This document shows, piece by piece, positions 12,101 through 24,686 of a DNA stretch of 64,000 nucleotides. The notes beneath the pieces were generated by a model, which saw only the letters and a program-made list of their open reading frames with translations, ran no database searches and was not told the DNA's origin. The DNA comes from Apostichopus parvimensis (lineage: Eukaryota; Echinodermata; Holothuroidea; Aspidochirotida; Stichopodidae): the NCBI GenBank assembly GCA_000934455.1, contig KN882256.1, positions 273,877-337,876 on the forward strand, in the 5' to 3' direction. A program made the translations under genes and the position numbers. Within the stretch, counting starts at the first letter, position 1. Every line of letters starts with the position of its first letter.

Positions 12101-15100
12101 GCGGGCATTCACATATCCCTAAGCTCTTTTTGTATGGTGTCATTTAAAGAGTTGTCAGGCAAAGATTTCAAGACACTATATAACCCCCCTTAAAAAATAA
12201 TGTTACTGATATTTCAACAGGAGATTACAATGTGGCTAATGCAGTGGTATGCTGTTGGTCAATCATATGTGATGTATTCAAATAGATGTAAAAGTGCCCC
12301 TGTAGACTAGGGGTGATAGAATAGGTGGCTTACACTATGTGTTTGTTTGTCATTAAAGACCAAGTGACATGAAAACATGACTTCAGTTATTCTAGTACCA
12401 ATATATTGAGTACATTGAGGAAATCCAAAATCCAGACCGTACCGATCGATACGTTTATAAAAATAAGACAACACATCTGCTATCGTGCAACATATCTTGT
12501 GACGTGGAGGGGGGAACAGCAGGAACCGGTCTAATACAAAATCAGTGGAAAATATATACTTTTTAAATCCCTGTAAGAAACGATTAAAGACCTGGATCTG
12601 AATAAAAACGGACAAAATTGTGCAAAAGATATGAAAGAAGAATTTCATTCACTTCTTTTGTGAATACTACCTTCCGTCTTTCTCCTATCATGGTATAAAG
12701 TAGCAGCATTCACTGTGTAGAGTATATGTGAGCTGCCTTTGCATCATTCCCCCCATGACGTGTCAATGAAGGTGAAATTCTTTAGTAGTAAATTGAAATA
12801 ACTCAACAAGGCAACATGCGTGCAGGGTTTTGAAATATCCTCTTTTCATCTGTGCCAGTTTAAAGACAATCTTCTGCGCATGTTGCTTGACCTTTAAACA
12901 CTAAATAATTTGCTCAATCTAAAACATTCCTGGGATACAAGGCGTTTGATTCATACTATCACGCATAAAAAAATGTGAATTCCCATAGCCCTCCTTAGTT
13001 CCTATGTTTGATGTTGACATTGTACAATTCTAATATTCTTTCTTTACAGGGGTGTGTAGGCACCTATTATAACCTCTTTAGCAAGATGGAAACTGCGGGA
13101 CAACTGGACATCACAGACGACATTGATATTGCAGCTTTGCACATGGTGTTCCTTTCGATCATAAATGATCATTTGGAGAGCTTCCAGAGAAGGTACTTAC
13201 AGCACAAAATAAGAACGGAAAAGAACAGAACCCCACTACAACTATACCACATGGCAATAGAGGGTGGACACCATGTGGATTTCATAACTGAGGTTATTAT
13301 GTAGGGGTCTGCCCGATATTCATAAGGTCCGCTATTCATAAGGGTCATTGTTCATAAGGTTCGTTATTGATAACGTGCATATTTTCCATAAAAAGGTTCG
13401 CTATTCATAATTGAAATAAAGGTTCGTTGTTCATAATAAAAAGGGATCATAATTCATAAGGTCCGGTATTCATAATCGGCAAAACGGTTCGATATCCATA
13501 ATATACAAAAAGGTTCGTTCTTCATAATAAGACTAAGGGTTCGATATTCATAATAGAGCAAAGGGTTCGTAATCCATAATATACAAAAAGGTTCGTTATG
13601 CATAATAGGAGAAAAGGTCCGATATTCATAATGGAGCAAAGGGTCCGTAATCCATAATGGGAAAAAGGTTCGTTATTCATAATCACTGAGGAGAGAAGTG
13701 CGATATTCATACAAGTGTAAAAGGCTAGGCCTATTATGAATAACCAACTTTTTTCCACTATGGATAACGGACCCTTTGCTCCATTATGAATATCGAACCC
13801 CTTTTCCTATTATCAACAACGAACCCTTTTACCAATTATGAAGAACGAACCTTGTGAACAATGAACCTTTTTGCTCATTATGAATAGCGAACCTTATGAA
13901 CAATGAACCTTATGGATAATGACCCTTATGAACAATGAACCTTATGAATATAGAACCTTATGGATATCGGGCTGTCACCATTCTGTAATATGTGTCTCAT
14001 TATGTCAGTGTTTCAGTATGTCTTGTTATGTATGTTCTGGCTATCAAAATAAATAATCACGGTTTATGTTCACTGTGGACTAAGGATTCTCGTGTGGTGG
14101 ATTTTCACCAAACTTAATTGGTCACAGTAATCCCTGGACTAGGGGATATCAGAGGTGTTAAGGTCACTTTTTATTTAGGGGTTGTTTTTGGCCTTTTTCC
14201 TTAATTCTTAAAAATGCTTTTTCTCTATATAGATTAAACTGGCTGATTTCGAAAGTCACTTATATTTATCATTGACCAACGGCATATATGGGGTGTTTAG
14301 GAATTTGAAGTCACTGGTCATTAAAAGACCATTTCTGGTTATTCCCTTACTTTTTAAGTGTTATTAAACATTCTTATGACTTTACAGAACAATATTTTCT
14401 TCATGGTTTAGTGGATAATGCCGGTGGTAACTTTGTGCTAGTTTACATCAAGTGAGGGTCAGTCATTGGTAATCAGATGTCAAAGGCCATCTAAGGGTCA
14501 TCCTGGATCATTCTTAAAGAAAATTGTATGTTTATTCTCCAACTAGATGCATGCATATAGTTGAATGTTCACCAAAAATGATTAGTGGTTAGTTCATATT
14601 ATGTGACGAGGCAATGTGAGACTTGAGGTCAAGGGTTTAAGTTCACAGGTCATCTAGGGTTCATTTGTGTCACTAAGTGAAAATACATAAAATGTTTCTA
14701 CAAATTCAATCGGATGATTGTAAAAGTCGGTCACAATTATAAGTGACTATTGAACATTTGGGGTGTTCCAGGATTTGTGGTCAAAGGTAGGGTTGGGCAG
14801 TATCAGGAATTTTCAGAATCGGTATTCTTGACCGCATAGTACCGGTATCGGTACCAGTACCTGTACTCTTGCCCACTAACAGTAGCATCGCCGATCGCTG
14901 ACACAAAATGGAACAAATGCACTCCTCGGGACTGGAGAAGTAACACCTGAACAAATGATGCAATATTTTAAGTGTCCTATAGGTGGCAAGATTGGGACAA
15001 GCTCCCCATGCAGCAAACATGGTCCATTTGGTATGAGCTACTGCACCAAGTCACTATATAACACATTTGTGTGTTATGTGTTGTTAACTTCTATTTAACT

Positions 15101-15601
15101 ACGTACCTGGTTCAGTACTGTCACAACTGATTGGTCAGTGATGCATAGATACAATAAAAGAAGCACATTGTATGCAAACATGTTATTAAGCATATATATT
15201 AAAAGAAGAAATTTCCAGAAGTATTACATGGTGTTAATGTCACCTCCTGATGAGTGACAAGCAGATGCTCTTCCACAAGTTGCACTTTTTAGTTTAGCTT
15301 GGGGGGATGGTGTGGAAGGAGTATAAAACTTACCAAGGAATTCATGCCTTTATATAATTGTGTATTTATTATTGTTTTGTACTTTGATATATAGGAAGAA
15401 ATAGAGCTTTTTCAGCAACAACACATTAATGCTGGAGCCCAAGCAGTTAATGTTCCTGCTTGCATTCAATTAACAAGGGACCAAAAAGAGGCTTATGACA
15501 GAGAGTTCAGCTTGGATGTATCTGAGCTGCAGAGTGAAGAGGATCAGGTGGCATATTTCATTGCAGCTAACAACTTTGTGCACGGTCATCTCAACCCATA
15601 A
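6134..15601 (+). CDS. Spliced helix-turn-helix plus DDE integrase (transposase of the giant element)
   Basis: Five exons are visible: 6134-6283, 7283-7413, 9748-10033, 13050-13292 and 15395-15601, each with GT/AG borders. Exon 1 starts at the first ATG and encodes a helix-turn-helix ([20 protein letters not shown]). Exon 2 has [11 protein letters not shown] and [12 protein letters not shown], a known upstream block of this integrase family. Exon 3 has the core: GGIDGFSR, then SDKGEEN with the second catalytic Asp, then [14 protein letters not shown] with the catalytic Glu, 36 residues after that Asp. Exons 3 and 4 join in phase 0, as do 4 and 5. Exon 5 is the family's C-terminal tail. The exon with the first Asp (family motif D-x-N-H-K) was not found between 7414 and 9747, and exons 1 and 2 do not join in phase, so at least two exons are missing or unseen. 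Exon 3 has one in-frame TAA at 9884. This copy is therefore probably inactive. Confidence 0.8.
6284..7282. other. Intron 1 of the integrase gene
   Basis: This begins GTAAGTAGG after exon 1 and ends TTCTTTCTTGCAG before exon 2. It contains TAGGCCTAGG words near 6297-6360. The exon phases on its two sides do not fit, so a further small exon may hide here. Confidence 0.5.
8136..8516. mobile_element. Short TIR element (381 bp) with 5-bp duplication
   Basis: The ends read GAGGGTTTCCGC and, inverted, GCGGAAACCCTG. ATGTT stands on both outer sides (8131-8135 and 8517-8521). The interior has poly-G and complementary CCCCCTCCCCC stretches near the two ends, giving a foldback look. There is no coding sequence. 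It sits in an intron of the integrase gene. Confidence 0.65.
8522..9747. other. Integrase intron with old AGGTCA-rich dispersed repeats
   Basis: Diverged blocks share the words 'accaagtatgagctcaatt' and 'gaagtta' around 8590-8660, 9220-9260 and 9395-9440, interleaved with TGACCTC/GACCCC words. Related blocks occur at 10900-11350 and 26810-27080. I found no exon here, although the family expects one carrying the first catalytic Asp. Confidence 0.45.
10034..13049. other. Intron 3 of the integrase gene
   Basis: This starts GTAAGACC and ends TTCTTTACAG. At 10910-11300 three loose repeats share GAGGTCACAAATGAGA and GATGGGAGAA-type words. The TTAA-flanked short element at 12357-12893 lies near its 3' end. 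I see no exon-like protein. Confidence 0.5.
12357..12893 (+). mobile_element. TTAA-flanked non-autonomous element, copy A
   Basis: TTAA at 12353-12356 and 12894-12897 brackets ends of the type AGACCAAGTGACATG and its inverse. The interior words ATATCTTGTGAC, AAAGATATGAAAGAAG, CACTGTGTAGA and TTTTCATCTGTGC are shared in order with copies at about 28150-28552 and 30181-30989. TTAA and the AGGA-like ends suggest movement by a Kolobok-type transposase. Confidence 0.7.
13305..13978. repeat. Foldback minisatellite (inverted arrays of a GGTTCG-ATTCATAAT unit)
   Basis: The left half holds about a dozen units like GGTTCGTTATTCATAAT separated by short A-rich spacers. From about 13730 the right half holds the same unit inverted (ATTATGAATAACGAACC). 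The outer edges are also inverted copies (GCCCGATATTCATAAGG with CCTTATGGATATCGGGC). The block begins 12 bases after the end of integrase exon 4, so it fills the start of intron 4. I could not define a target duplication. Confidence 0.8.
13979..15394. other. Rest of integrase intron 4
   Basis: Diverged AGGTCA-type repeats lie at 14080-14800. A GGTATCGGTACCAGTACC stretch lies near 14840. The intron ends at ATATAG before exon 5. No coding sequence was recognised. Confidence 0.45.
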
Positions 15602-18600
15602 GCAGACACTGTTATCACAAATATGAGGATTTTACCAATTGGGGCGTAGCCTTCGTGGAGCCAGTAGATGATTCGAGTGGGGGGGGGGGGGGCTGCAATT
15701 TTGTGCACTGGCTCACAGCAAGAGCGTATGCAGATGTTTACTCAACAAGTCACAACCATGCCTTACTTGCTCCTTTTGTGTGCAAACAATTCTGTTTCAA
15801 TTCAATTGCTGTTTATTTGCAGGTCAAAATAATAAAAGGCACTGGAGGAATTAAACATTATAAATTTAGTGTTTATTCTGTTATGTTTATTAATCAATAA
15901 CAATCACTAGATAATGTCAAATATTGAGCAGGCAAAATCATGCCAGCCTGAAAACAAGGGTATACATTATACAAATATCACCTAACATTATTTACAGGAT
16001 AGATCTATGCAGCCCTCTATATCTTATTTAAAAATAATCTGTTAAAGACATATACTGTGTTTGTGCTGTGCTATATAGTAACACCACAATTGCTGATGCA
16101 TGTCCTTCATGCTTGGGTACAGACCATAATTTTGCAAACTGCTCTGTTATCTGATGTTTTTTATTTTAAAGAATACTGGTATCCTGGAATTCAAACTGTA
16201 TATTCCTGTTTGGGACATACACGTGGGGTGTTTACATTACTTATATTCATGACATATTAAATGATCAATACTTTAATACTTGTTTTAAGAGGTCCTGTAC
16301 ATGAGCACATTGACTAGATTCCGAGATGTATTTACGAATCGCTCAAGTTTTTAGACAGCAGTGCTACTAGTAGTAGGCTACATAGACTACATGTAGATCC
16401 GGCATGTACAACCATACTGCTAAATCGTGTTTATGCAAGATGCTGAAGGGCCACATTCAGGCAGAAAATGACTGAGGGAGGTTTTAAACAAGATCCTGAG
16501 AAGGGAAGCTGTTTACCTGTGAATAGTGACATTGTCAGCTATGCTGGGTAAGCTATTGTGATCTGCCACGTCATTCTATCTATCAATCCAGTCTGTCAAT
16601 AACTGCTTTTATAAGCTAGATCATAGTTGCACATGCTCACAATGAAAATGGGCAGTGGGAACACATGCTATGATTCCCCATAGAGTATGCGGTATTGAAA
16701 AACAGTAAATATTACTCTTGTCCTCACTGTAACCATAAACATAAATCATGCATTATGTACTGCCATGTAGTTTGTGCCAATGGTATTATTTTGATAAGCC
16801 TTGAATATTATACACAATTTTATGTATCGCTCTTTACATGATAGACTTGAATCATAAACATATTATATAAAACAAAAATAATCTCACAATAACTGCAGGG
16901 TAGTTTCGCCTTATTCTCTTCCTATGTATAATGTTAATAATTATAAGTTTAATTGATTCAGAGAAAGATTCTACCTGATGCCTCCTTACCTCCACACAAT
17001 GACTCATTCTTTCCATTAAATTGGTCTATATGATTCCAAATGTATACTGTATGGGATGTAACAGACTTTGTATGTGAGTGAACAGAGGGTGCATTAATTG
17101 TCTTGACTGAGCTAGTAGATCGTGGCACAGTGAAAAAATAATGCATATATAGTGCTTACATAAAAACAAACTTAGATCACTTTACATAATAATACAGATG
17201 AAATGCTCCTGCACAAGAAAACATAGAGAAAGAGATCTTTCCCAAAATTAATGAGTGTTGCAGCGAATTTTGCAGCTAGCCGAGGAGCACAAATTTTGTT
17301 CCACTGATTGTTTGCATTTCAAGTCACAACCCAGCGACTGGTGCAACATACTGTATTGATTATACATAATACATACTATAATATGAGAATGGTCAGACCT
17401 TTTGTGTTGTTGATCTCTTGCGCTGCTGAGTGATTACGAGCAATATAGACTTAGCCCACTCCTCATGAATATTACAGAGATGCAATACATCATTGTTCTC
17501 CTCTTTCTGCCAATGCCACCAAACAAAGTTAACAAAATCAGACTGAAGGTCGTCTCGTTATGGACATTTCAAGAGATTGTGTCTAAGCCCTGCCCACTCA
17601 TGAATATTAATCGGATTGGTACCAAAGATAATAAAGACCATCTACTTCTTATTGGTAATCTACCACCCAAGTGCGAAAGCAGCTGTACCTTGCACTATTG
17701 ACATTCCACAAGCCCAGGCATTACACACACACACACACCCACACACACACATGCACACACACACTTGCGTGACTGCGTAGATTCCTTTTGCCTCTGGCAA
17801 GGGATAACAAAAGTCCACTTTTGTATATTTACTGTCCTTTGTTATTCCTGTTTTTTTTTTAATTTTTTTTTTAGCATTTATATAGTCATTTCCCCTTATT
17901 TTAAGCTACGGCCTGTCCTAAACCTTGAGTAGATCTACAAGTAGTTATAGTATGCTTCACCAATATTCTATGTTTATTGTTTCATGAGTTTGGCAACCCA
18001 GCTGACTACGGCCTATTATGAATAGATGTGAAGTGCATTTCGATCTGTAAGCACTGTCACGATATCCCGTTTTGTTAAGGGATTGAAGTCCTGTTTGAAA
18101 TATATATGTTTCAGATCTACAGCTGTGACTATTTATTTTAACGCCAGAATTGGTTCGTTTTAAACTTCATTCAGCGACAATTTTATAAGTTTATTGCGAC
18201 TATGCCAACAAGTTGGTCCGCGGAAACTTTAAATATGGGGTGAAGTGTTGAAGGAGTATCAAATTCAGCATGTAAATGTCATCATTGATACTGCAATGTC
18301 AGTCACCCAGTATAAAAATGCATAGCAATATGTTAGGTATATGAAATGAAGAAGATCAGGGGCCCTTATAAATTTCCTTATATTTTGGGAGCAACTAAAT
18401 TATTCCAATTTTTTTTAAATAGCTACCTCTGCAGATAATAATACGACCATCTACAGGTCGGGGAATTGTGACAGGTCAACACCACCTTGTTATACCATTC
18501 TACCAATGTTGTGCTGGACTTTCATTATTTCTTAAGGATTTCTTCATTTCTACCCCTCAGGTGTCCTGCTGGCGCCCACAACGTGGTCACCTGGGCTAAG

Positions 18601-18623
18601 GGGGGTAACAAATATACCAACAT
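15602..18623. other. Region between the two converging gene ends
   Basis: This separates the stop codons of the integrase (15601) and the HECT ligase (18624). A possible polyadenylation signal AATAAA for the integrase gene lies at 15831. A poly-G run occurs near 15680-15692 and a CA-rich microsatellite at about 17704-17764. I see no third gene. Confidence 0.45.
17704..17764. repeat. CA-type microsatellite
   Basis: This is an interrupted run of CA dinucleotides followed by TTGCGTGACTGCGTAGATTC. The second part recurs near 27114 after another short CACA stretch, so the microsatellite is the tail of a dispersed repeat. Confidence 0.75.
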
Positions 18624-21600
18624 TTAAAGCTTTCCAAACCATGGGGAGCACAGAATTGCCTCAATCATAAGATCACAAAACTGACTCTCATCTGTCACCC
18701 CCCTGGGAAGAGAAAGCTCCATGCCACACGTCGAGGAGGTGGGGTAGTTTTTGTTGCCAGGTATTGGTGTGAAGAAACTGATGTCAGTATACTTGGAGAA
18801 GCCAAGTGGAGGTATGTTGTCTGCACCAGTGGTAAAGAGCAGTATGTGGTGCAGCTCTAGTGTAACATCGTTACTTCTGCATTCCCCGGCTGTGAAAATA
18901 GGAACAACAAATTGTTTTGTTATCATGGATTGTTTCATCAAGACAATTAGCATTATGGTTTACTCATAGGACAGTGGAGACACTAACAATGTGATCAATG
19001 ATTAGGACAGTTTATTGTATAACCGCTCATATGCCTGTGGCTGTGTGCTTCACAATTAAGGGCAACCACTGTTTTTAGCTTCAAAACTATTTTGATAAAC
19101 CAAAAATTCGAGTAAAGTGAATCAACTTGGTGTGTACTTTGTGGAAAATTAATATGGCACAAATCATGTTTAACAGATATTATCTGGTCTGGCAGATTAA
19201 AGTGCTAAGCAGCAAGGAGGCCTGGGGTGTTCTTTCTGACTTGTCTTATGGTTGTTACGTCTGTAAACATTTATCCCCTAATATGTATTGCGCTGTTGAG
19301 CACATCATTTGCATGCCCATACGTAGAATATGTTGCAGATAGTATAGATGTTACTCTTGTAGACAGTGTGATTTCTGGAAACCATTTGTTGTGCTGGATT
19401 TACCTTCTCCTACTCCTAGTGGTCCCAGTCTCTTAGCAAAACAGTTCATATACCACCAACAACTGCTCAAGTCACCAAACCCTGGTCTGTATATAGTTAG
19501 CAGAGCTGGTATCTACTGCAAATGAGCTTGTTGGATGTTTAGAAGTACTATCTCACCTTCACACTGCCGAATGAACTGCTCCCAGCAAAAGATTGTTTTC
19601 TTCTGCCTCACGAACTGTTGCCTTGTCAGACCACTAAACCTAAAACAAACACTTGACTTTAGCGAGAGTAAGGACAGTTCTGTACTTGGCAAGGAACAGC
19701 TGTCTGATGGTACTCGGTTCTTTCTGGATTAGTTGCCAAAAATTTTAAACACTGTCCATGCCCTCTTTAAATTGGTGGATTTCAGTCATGCATCTTAATT
19801 CTGCATGAAAAAAGGAAAAAATAAAGTTGAAATATCTGACGGGTAACTACAAAAGAGAACATGATACATACGATAATCTCACACAATTATGTTTTAAAAT
19901 ACATATCCTAAATGCAAAGAAAATATTACAAGAATTTATTTATACCAAGGAAGTATTAACCTGTCAGTCAATCTAGGATTAATTAAAATAGTCACCACAA
20001 TATAGGCATGAAATCTCAATGAGAGTTGACATTGGGTTGGAAATTTCAAGCATATTTTATGTGCAAAAACTGAAAAGTGCATTTACAGCCCCAAGAGACC
20101 TGGGGTATCAAGGACTAAGTTTGGCCACGGTCTTGCTGTACGTATATGTGCAAATGCATATGGCATGCCTAGCCTGCCAAGAGTCCACCAACAACATATG
20201 TCTGACTAACTTACATGCGACTACAAAGAGTGTGAATGTTTCATCCTCCACCAGCACGCTTTGTCTGGAAGAGACAGGCACCTATGTAGGCAGCCGGTTT
20301 TGGGATATACTTCATGTAGCGGACCTCAATGCTAATTCAGATATAACATATATATATATTATATTAATTATATTTATTATACACAACATATATATATAAA
20401 TATATATATATATTAATTAGCATATATAATGTCGCATATACTTCATGTCCGCTACATGAAGTATATCCCGGTTTTGTCCCTGAGCGGTAGAGCTAGGGGG
20501 CCAACCATGTCATGGCAGGAGCTAAAAATTACAGTTTGTATGTACTATAATTATTTTGTATTGCAGTGGGTTCGGGAGCAAGGCAGATCTGTAGCATGTT
20601 CCCCCCCCCCCTCCCCTCTCCCACAGCCCAATTCTATCTACGGTCATACTGTACTTGTACAAAATATGTTGTCTTAGTAGTTCTTGCACTGTTTGCTCCT
20701 TCTGCTGCTTGGTGAGCTGGTAAATATTTGAGCAACCGTTGTTAGCTGCCCAGTTGCCAACATTATCAGATACCTCATCTAACATCTTCTGGGTTGTGCA
20801 GTCATGAATCTGTGTAGGTGAAATATCTATCATTTAGTTATTTAGGGTAATATTTACTAAATATTAACAATGACGATTTGTCTTTAATAGGCCTTTTCCA
20901 CACACTGCTGGATGTCCTGTTCTATCTGACGTTTGTTAGAGTCCTACATGGCTGTCAAGGTAGAATACTTATTTGCTGCATATTTGCACCCTTTACTGTC
21001 TACGAAGACCAGTAGATTACCTTTGACCTCAAATTCTCAAACACCCCAAATGTACTGGTCATAACGACACAATCTCAGCAAGATGAATATAACTGACCAT
21101 TGGATGACCTTTAACCCCATATTCCTTAATACTCCATACACACCACTGGTTCATCATGCTACTGCATGAATACATCATCCCATTCACCAGTTGGATAAGC
21201 TTTTTGGCCACTTGGTGGCATAGCAAGCCTTTTTAGGCATTAGGATGGGGTAGGGGAAGGGGAGTGACTAAAATTTGTGATTTCAAACATTTTGGTAAAA
21301 CATTTTCTCAGTCACTCACTCAGAGTGCTAATCAGGAAACAGGTGAGAAACTGAGCATTACTACCTGTACATAATTACCTGTGCAAATAAAATATCTAGA
21401 AGTAGCAATTACACAAAATGTGATTGTGTAATTTTACCAACGGCAGGTGCATACTTTCGAGATGAATTAATGACTACCAAACGTATAAGAATAGATATAA
21501 ACAAAGTATGAATTCGTGACTGATTCTTCGAAGAGTTTTTGGACCTTACCAGCTTGCTAACCTAAGCTTAAAGCCTACAACTTCACTGCTAAATATATGC

Positions 21601-24600
21601 AGCTCAAATACATGTACACTTAAATGTTCCGGTCAAGCGCTTTGAACAGTGCCAACTTTATCCATCTACTCAACAACAACAATGAATACAAGTAAGTCCT
21701 CCACTCGGGGACAGACAAAGGATCAGCAGCTTGTTTCAACTGTCATTGAAAAAGTCTTGAAAAGCCCAGAAATCAAGAATATGCTCCAAAACTGTGTTAA
21801 GGCGGCACTAGATGTAAATTTTTACGCCCTTGGGTGTTCTTTTGTTCAAGGCACCTTACAAGGCATGTAACACAGGTGAGTATAACCACATGTATGTTAA
21901 AATAACCCAATTCACCCTACTGATTTATGATAGATTGTGAAGTGTTCCCATTTAAATTATACCTGTCAAAGCACTTTCAGAACCCCTATAGGAAGGCACC
22001 TTATACATACTCAGACATACAATTATTCTGGACTGCTTCTTTACGAGGTGTCGCATTACAGCTAGTGTACTATTACACAGCAGTACATGCTTCGGACTGT
22101 GCCAAATCACTGGTACACTGTGCTATAGTGACATATATACTGAGTGAGTACTTCTCATCAGCAAACACACCAACACAACCAATAATATATGAACCTTGTG
22201 GCTCAGCTAGTAATTACCATCTGTATATTTCGGAGTGCCTCCTCATCTGGAATGTCCGCGATTTTCATGGAGTTGTTCACCCTGACCCCACACATCATGT
22301 GAAACAGGTAAGGATGAAATGCCTGCAAACCTGGGCCATCATGCAGCAGACTCCAGGCAATTGCCTGTCCAGCAAGCTTGTAGATCCCTTTCTCCAGCAT
22401 GGCAATGTTATGACTAAAATAAAGGCAACGTGGGTCTCCTTCCAATATTCCAACGAGTGGGAGCTGTTGCAGGAGAAGTCTGTATAAATGAAAGTTGCAT
22501 TTAAGTCAAATTGTGTCGAACATATGCAGTCTAATGTTTACTTCGCCATTAGATATTTTTTTACCTGTCAAAACAAAAGCAAGCATGGCATGGCCAATTT
22601 TGTATGTTATAAAACCATAAGTCATTACATTTGCATTGACACAAGACTATCAGGCTAGTGAGGCTTCAGTCCAAATGCTGCTCCCTCATTCAAGTGGCAA
22701 AGCCATATGACACTGCAAACCAATATAACCTAGTTGTGCTAATCAATTAAACATATATGCATGTAGCACAGATAATTGGTGGGATTTCATGCATGGAGCT
22801 GCAGCACCATTAGTTCCAAATGCACAACATTCTTGCATTTCCAGACACCAAAGGGGTGGATTTGTTTACAGTCTTGTGTCTGGATATTGCTGTTGCAAAT
22901 AAATAATAGTCAGCCAGGAGATCGAAATTCAGGAGTGACAGAGTATATAGACATACCTGAAAAACTCTCTTTTTGGGCCCCCAAGGTCTGCAGCCTCTTC
23001 GCCTGAGAAATGGACATCAGGGTCCCTTAAGAACGATACATCTGTGTCGTTGTGTGATGTAAAAAATATCACATTATCATTCTATTATAATTGTGTACTT
23101 GTTTGATGTAAACAATATTCCTGAACATGTCCCCTATGAGACCATTTGTCAATTATTCTGACAATTTTTATAATCACCCATGAGTTTCTCATATTTCCAT
23201 GAAATGTCTGAAAATGGCCTTGATCCCTGAACTCTATCCACATGATTGCATAATAGGGCCTAAAAGTGATTCAAAAAATACCATTGAACAATATTGATTT
23301 TAATTAATTGGAAAGTGCAGGGAAAAAAACATATAATTTTTTTTTAAACATGCAAAACAGCTAGAATGAAGCGTTTCAGGCAGAAAATTAACGCTAGATG
23401 ACCTATTATTACATACCTCCAATATGTGAACATGAAACATTGGTCGATGATAGTGTTGACAACATTATGGTCGTTCACAATTCAGTCTGTAAGAAGAGCA
23501 TTTTGTGTGTCCTTTTCCAAAATATGAAAATGGCCAAAAATGATTTGAAATTCCTGAACAGCCTGTATGGACCACTGATCAATGATAATTGTAACCAACC
23601 TTCATGACCATCCAATATCATAAATGGCACTTCTTTTAACCCAAAAACCCCCAAAAAACATGTCAATTGCATAAACACTCACTTCACGTGAACCACTGGT
23701 CAAAGATAATGTTGACCAACATAAACTTGAGTCTGTATGAGACACATTTTACATGGTCTATCCCAAATTATGCAACGTGTCTAAAAATGACTGTTATATG
23801 ACATTTGACCTAAACACCCTATATGGATCACTGTCAGTGTTAATTGTGACCAGCAGCCATAATCGTCTAATTTAATCTGTATGGGGAAAAGCATTTTTGG
23901 GCAGTCCACAAGATTGCCACAAATGACCCCTATATAGATTACCTCCACTTCCAAAATACTACAGATGCGTATACTTACTTTGTCACTGTGACCTACCGGA
24001 CCTATGACCGTTGTGTGCATGATGCTCCGTAGATATGCCAACGGAGTAGGGAAAACAATCCAGTGCCCCAGAACTGGAAAAAAAGGCTGTGGGCGCCGCT
24101 AGTTAAACCAGAAGGTTATACGAAATGAGGCGTTAAACTCCATCTAAAACCTAAAGCCTTTGTCACTGTGACTGAGTTTCATCAAAATTGGTCCATGTAC
24201 GCACTTTGAAACTAATTGTTAGCAAAGATAGTGATATAGATAGTCGGACATGCAGAGTGATAGATGCCCCATGATAAAAAATAGCTCCCACCATACTGGC
24301 ATGAGCAAAAATTAAGCTGCACAGTTCAGAATATGGGAATGACAAGATGTCTTCTAAAAATTAATCAATTTTCGCAGGAGGAATCCCATTTCTTCAACTG
24401 CAGTGTGCATATAGTAGTTTCAGGTTTCCTGGGCATAATCAAATGAATGTAGCAATGAACTAGAAAAGAATAAACATTGTGGATAATAAAAATGACTGCC
24501 CAACTGTACATGTGTTGAACATCACCGAAGGTGGTCTGTACTTTCACACTTTTCAGCAGGTGCACCAATACACCCAAATATTATTACCTGTCGTCCTCTA

Positions 24601-24686
24601 GGCTCAACAAGCTCTCATTGAGGATATGAGTGCTGACTTCATCATCGCTGATGTCGTCCTCGAGGTTCACATAATCAGCTGTGTAC
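18624..24686 (-). CDS. G2E3-like HECT E3 ubiquitin ligase, catalytic exons
   Basis: Read on the minus strand, the exons in order are 24686-24588 (acidic linker), about 23041-22957, 22479-22218, 20809 to about 20630, 19639-19557 and 18889-18624. The HECT domain is clear: GEEAADLGGPKREFF at its start, YFSHNIAMLEKG and LAGQAIAWSLLHDGPG in the N-lobe, then FTTGADNIPPLGFSK and SSTCGMELSLPRG in the C-lobe. The Cys codon at 18728-18726 is the expected thioester cysteine. The last residues FGKL fit the usual family end. Phases agree at the 22957/22479, 22218/20809 and 19557/18889 joins. The donor after 20630 and the join from 24588 to 23041 are unsettled, so an exon may be missing. Such ligases move ubiquitin from an E2 to a substrate; here the substrate is unknown. 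The catalytic exons show no nonsense change that I can see. Confidence 0.82.
20302..20469. repeat. AT-core palindrome in a HECT-gene intron
   Basis: The 23 bases at 20302-20324 (GGGATATACTTCATGTAGCG...) return exactly inverted at 20447-20469. They flank about 120 bases of nearly pure TA/ATT sequence. This could extrude as a cruciform or be a tiny foldback element. Confidence 0.8.
23042..24587. other. HECT-gene intron with old repeats
   Basis: Several diverged blocks carry words such as 'tgaacaccc', 'tggatcactg', 'taatctgta' and 'agaagcattttt' at 23450-24000, matching others at 27900-29560. A further HECT-gene exon may lie here, but I could not identify one. Confidence 0.4.

Noticed and set aside
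18751-18969. Plus-strand open frame opposite the last HECT exon
   Set aside because: It is antisense to the catalytic C-lobe exon and has no features of its own.
21927-22487. 186-residue plus-strand open frame
   Set aside because: It is the shadow of HECT ligase exon 22218-22479 on the minus strand, where the protein match is clear.
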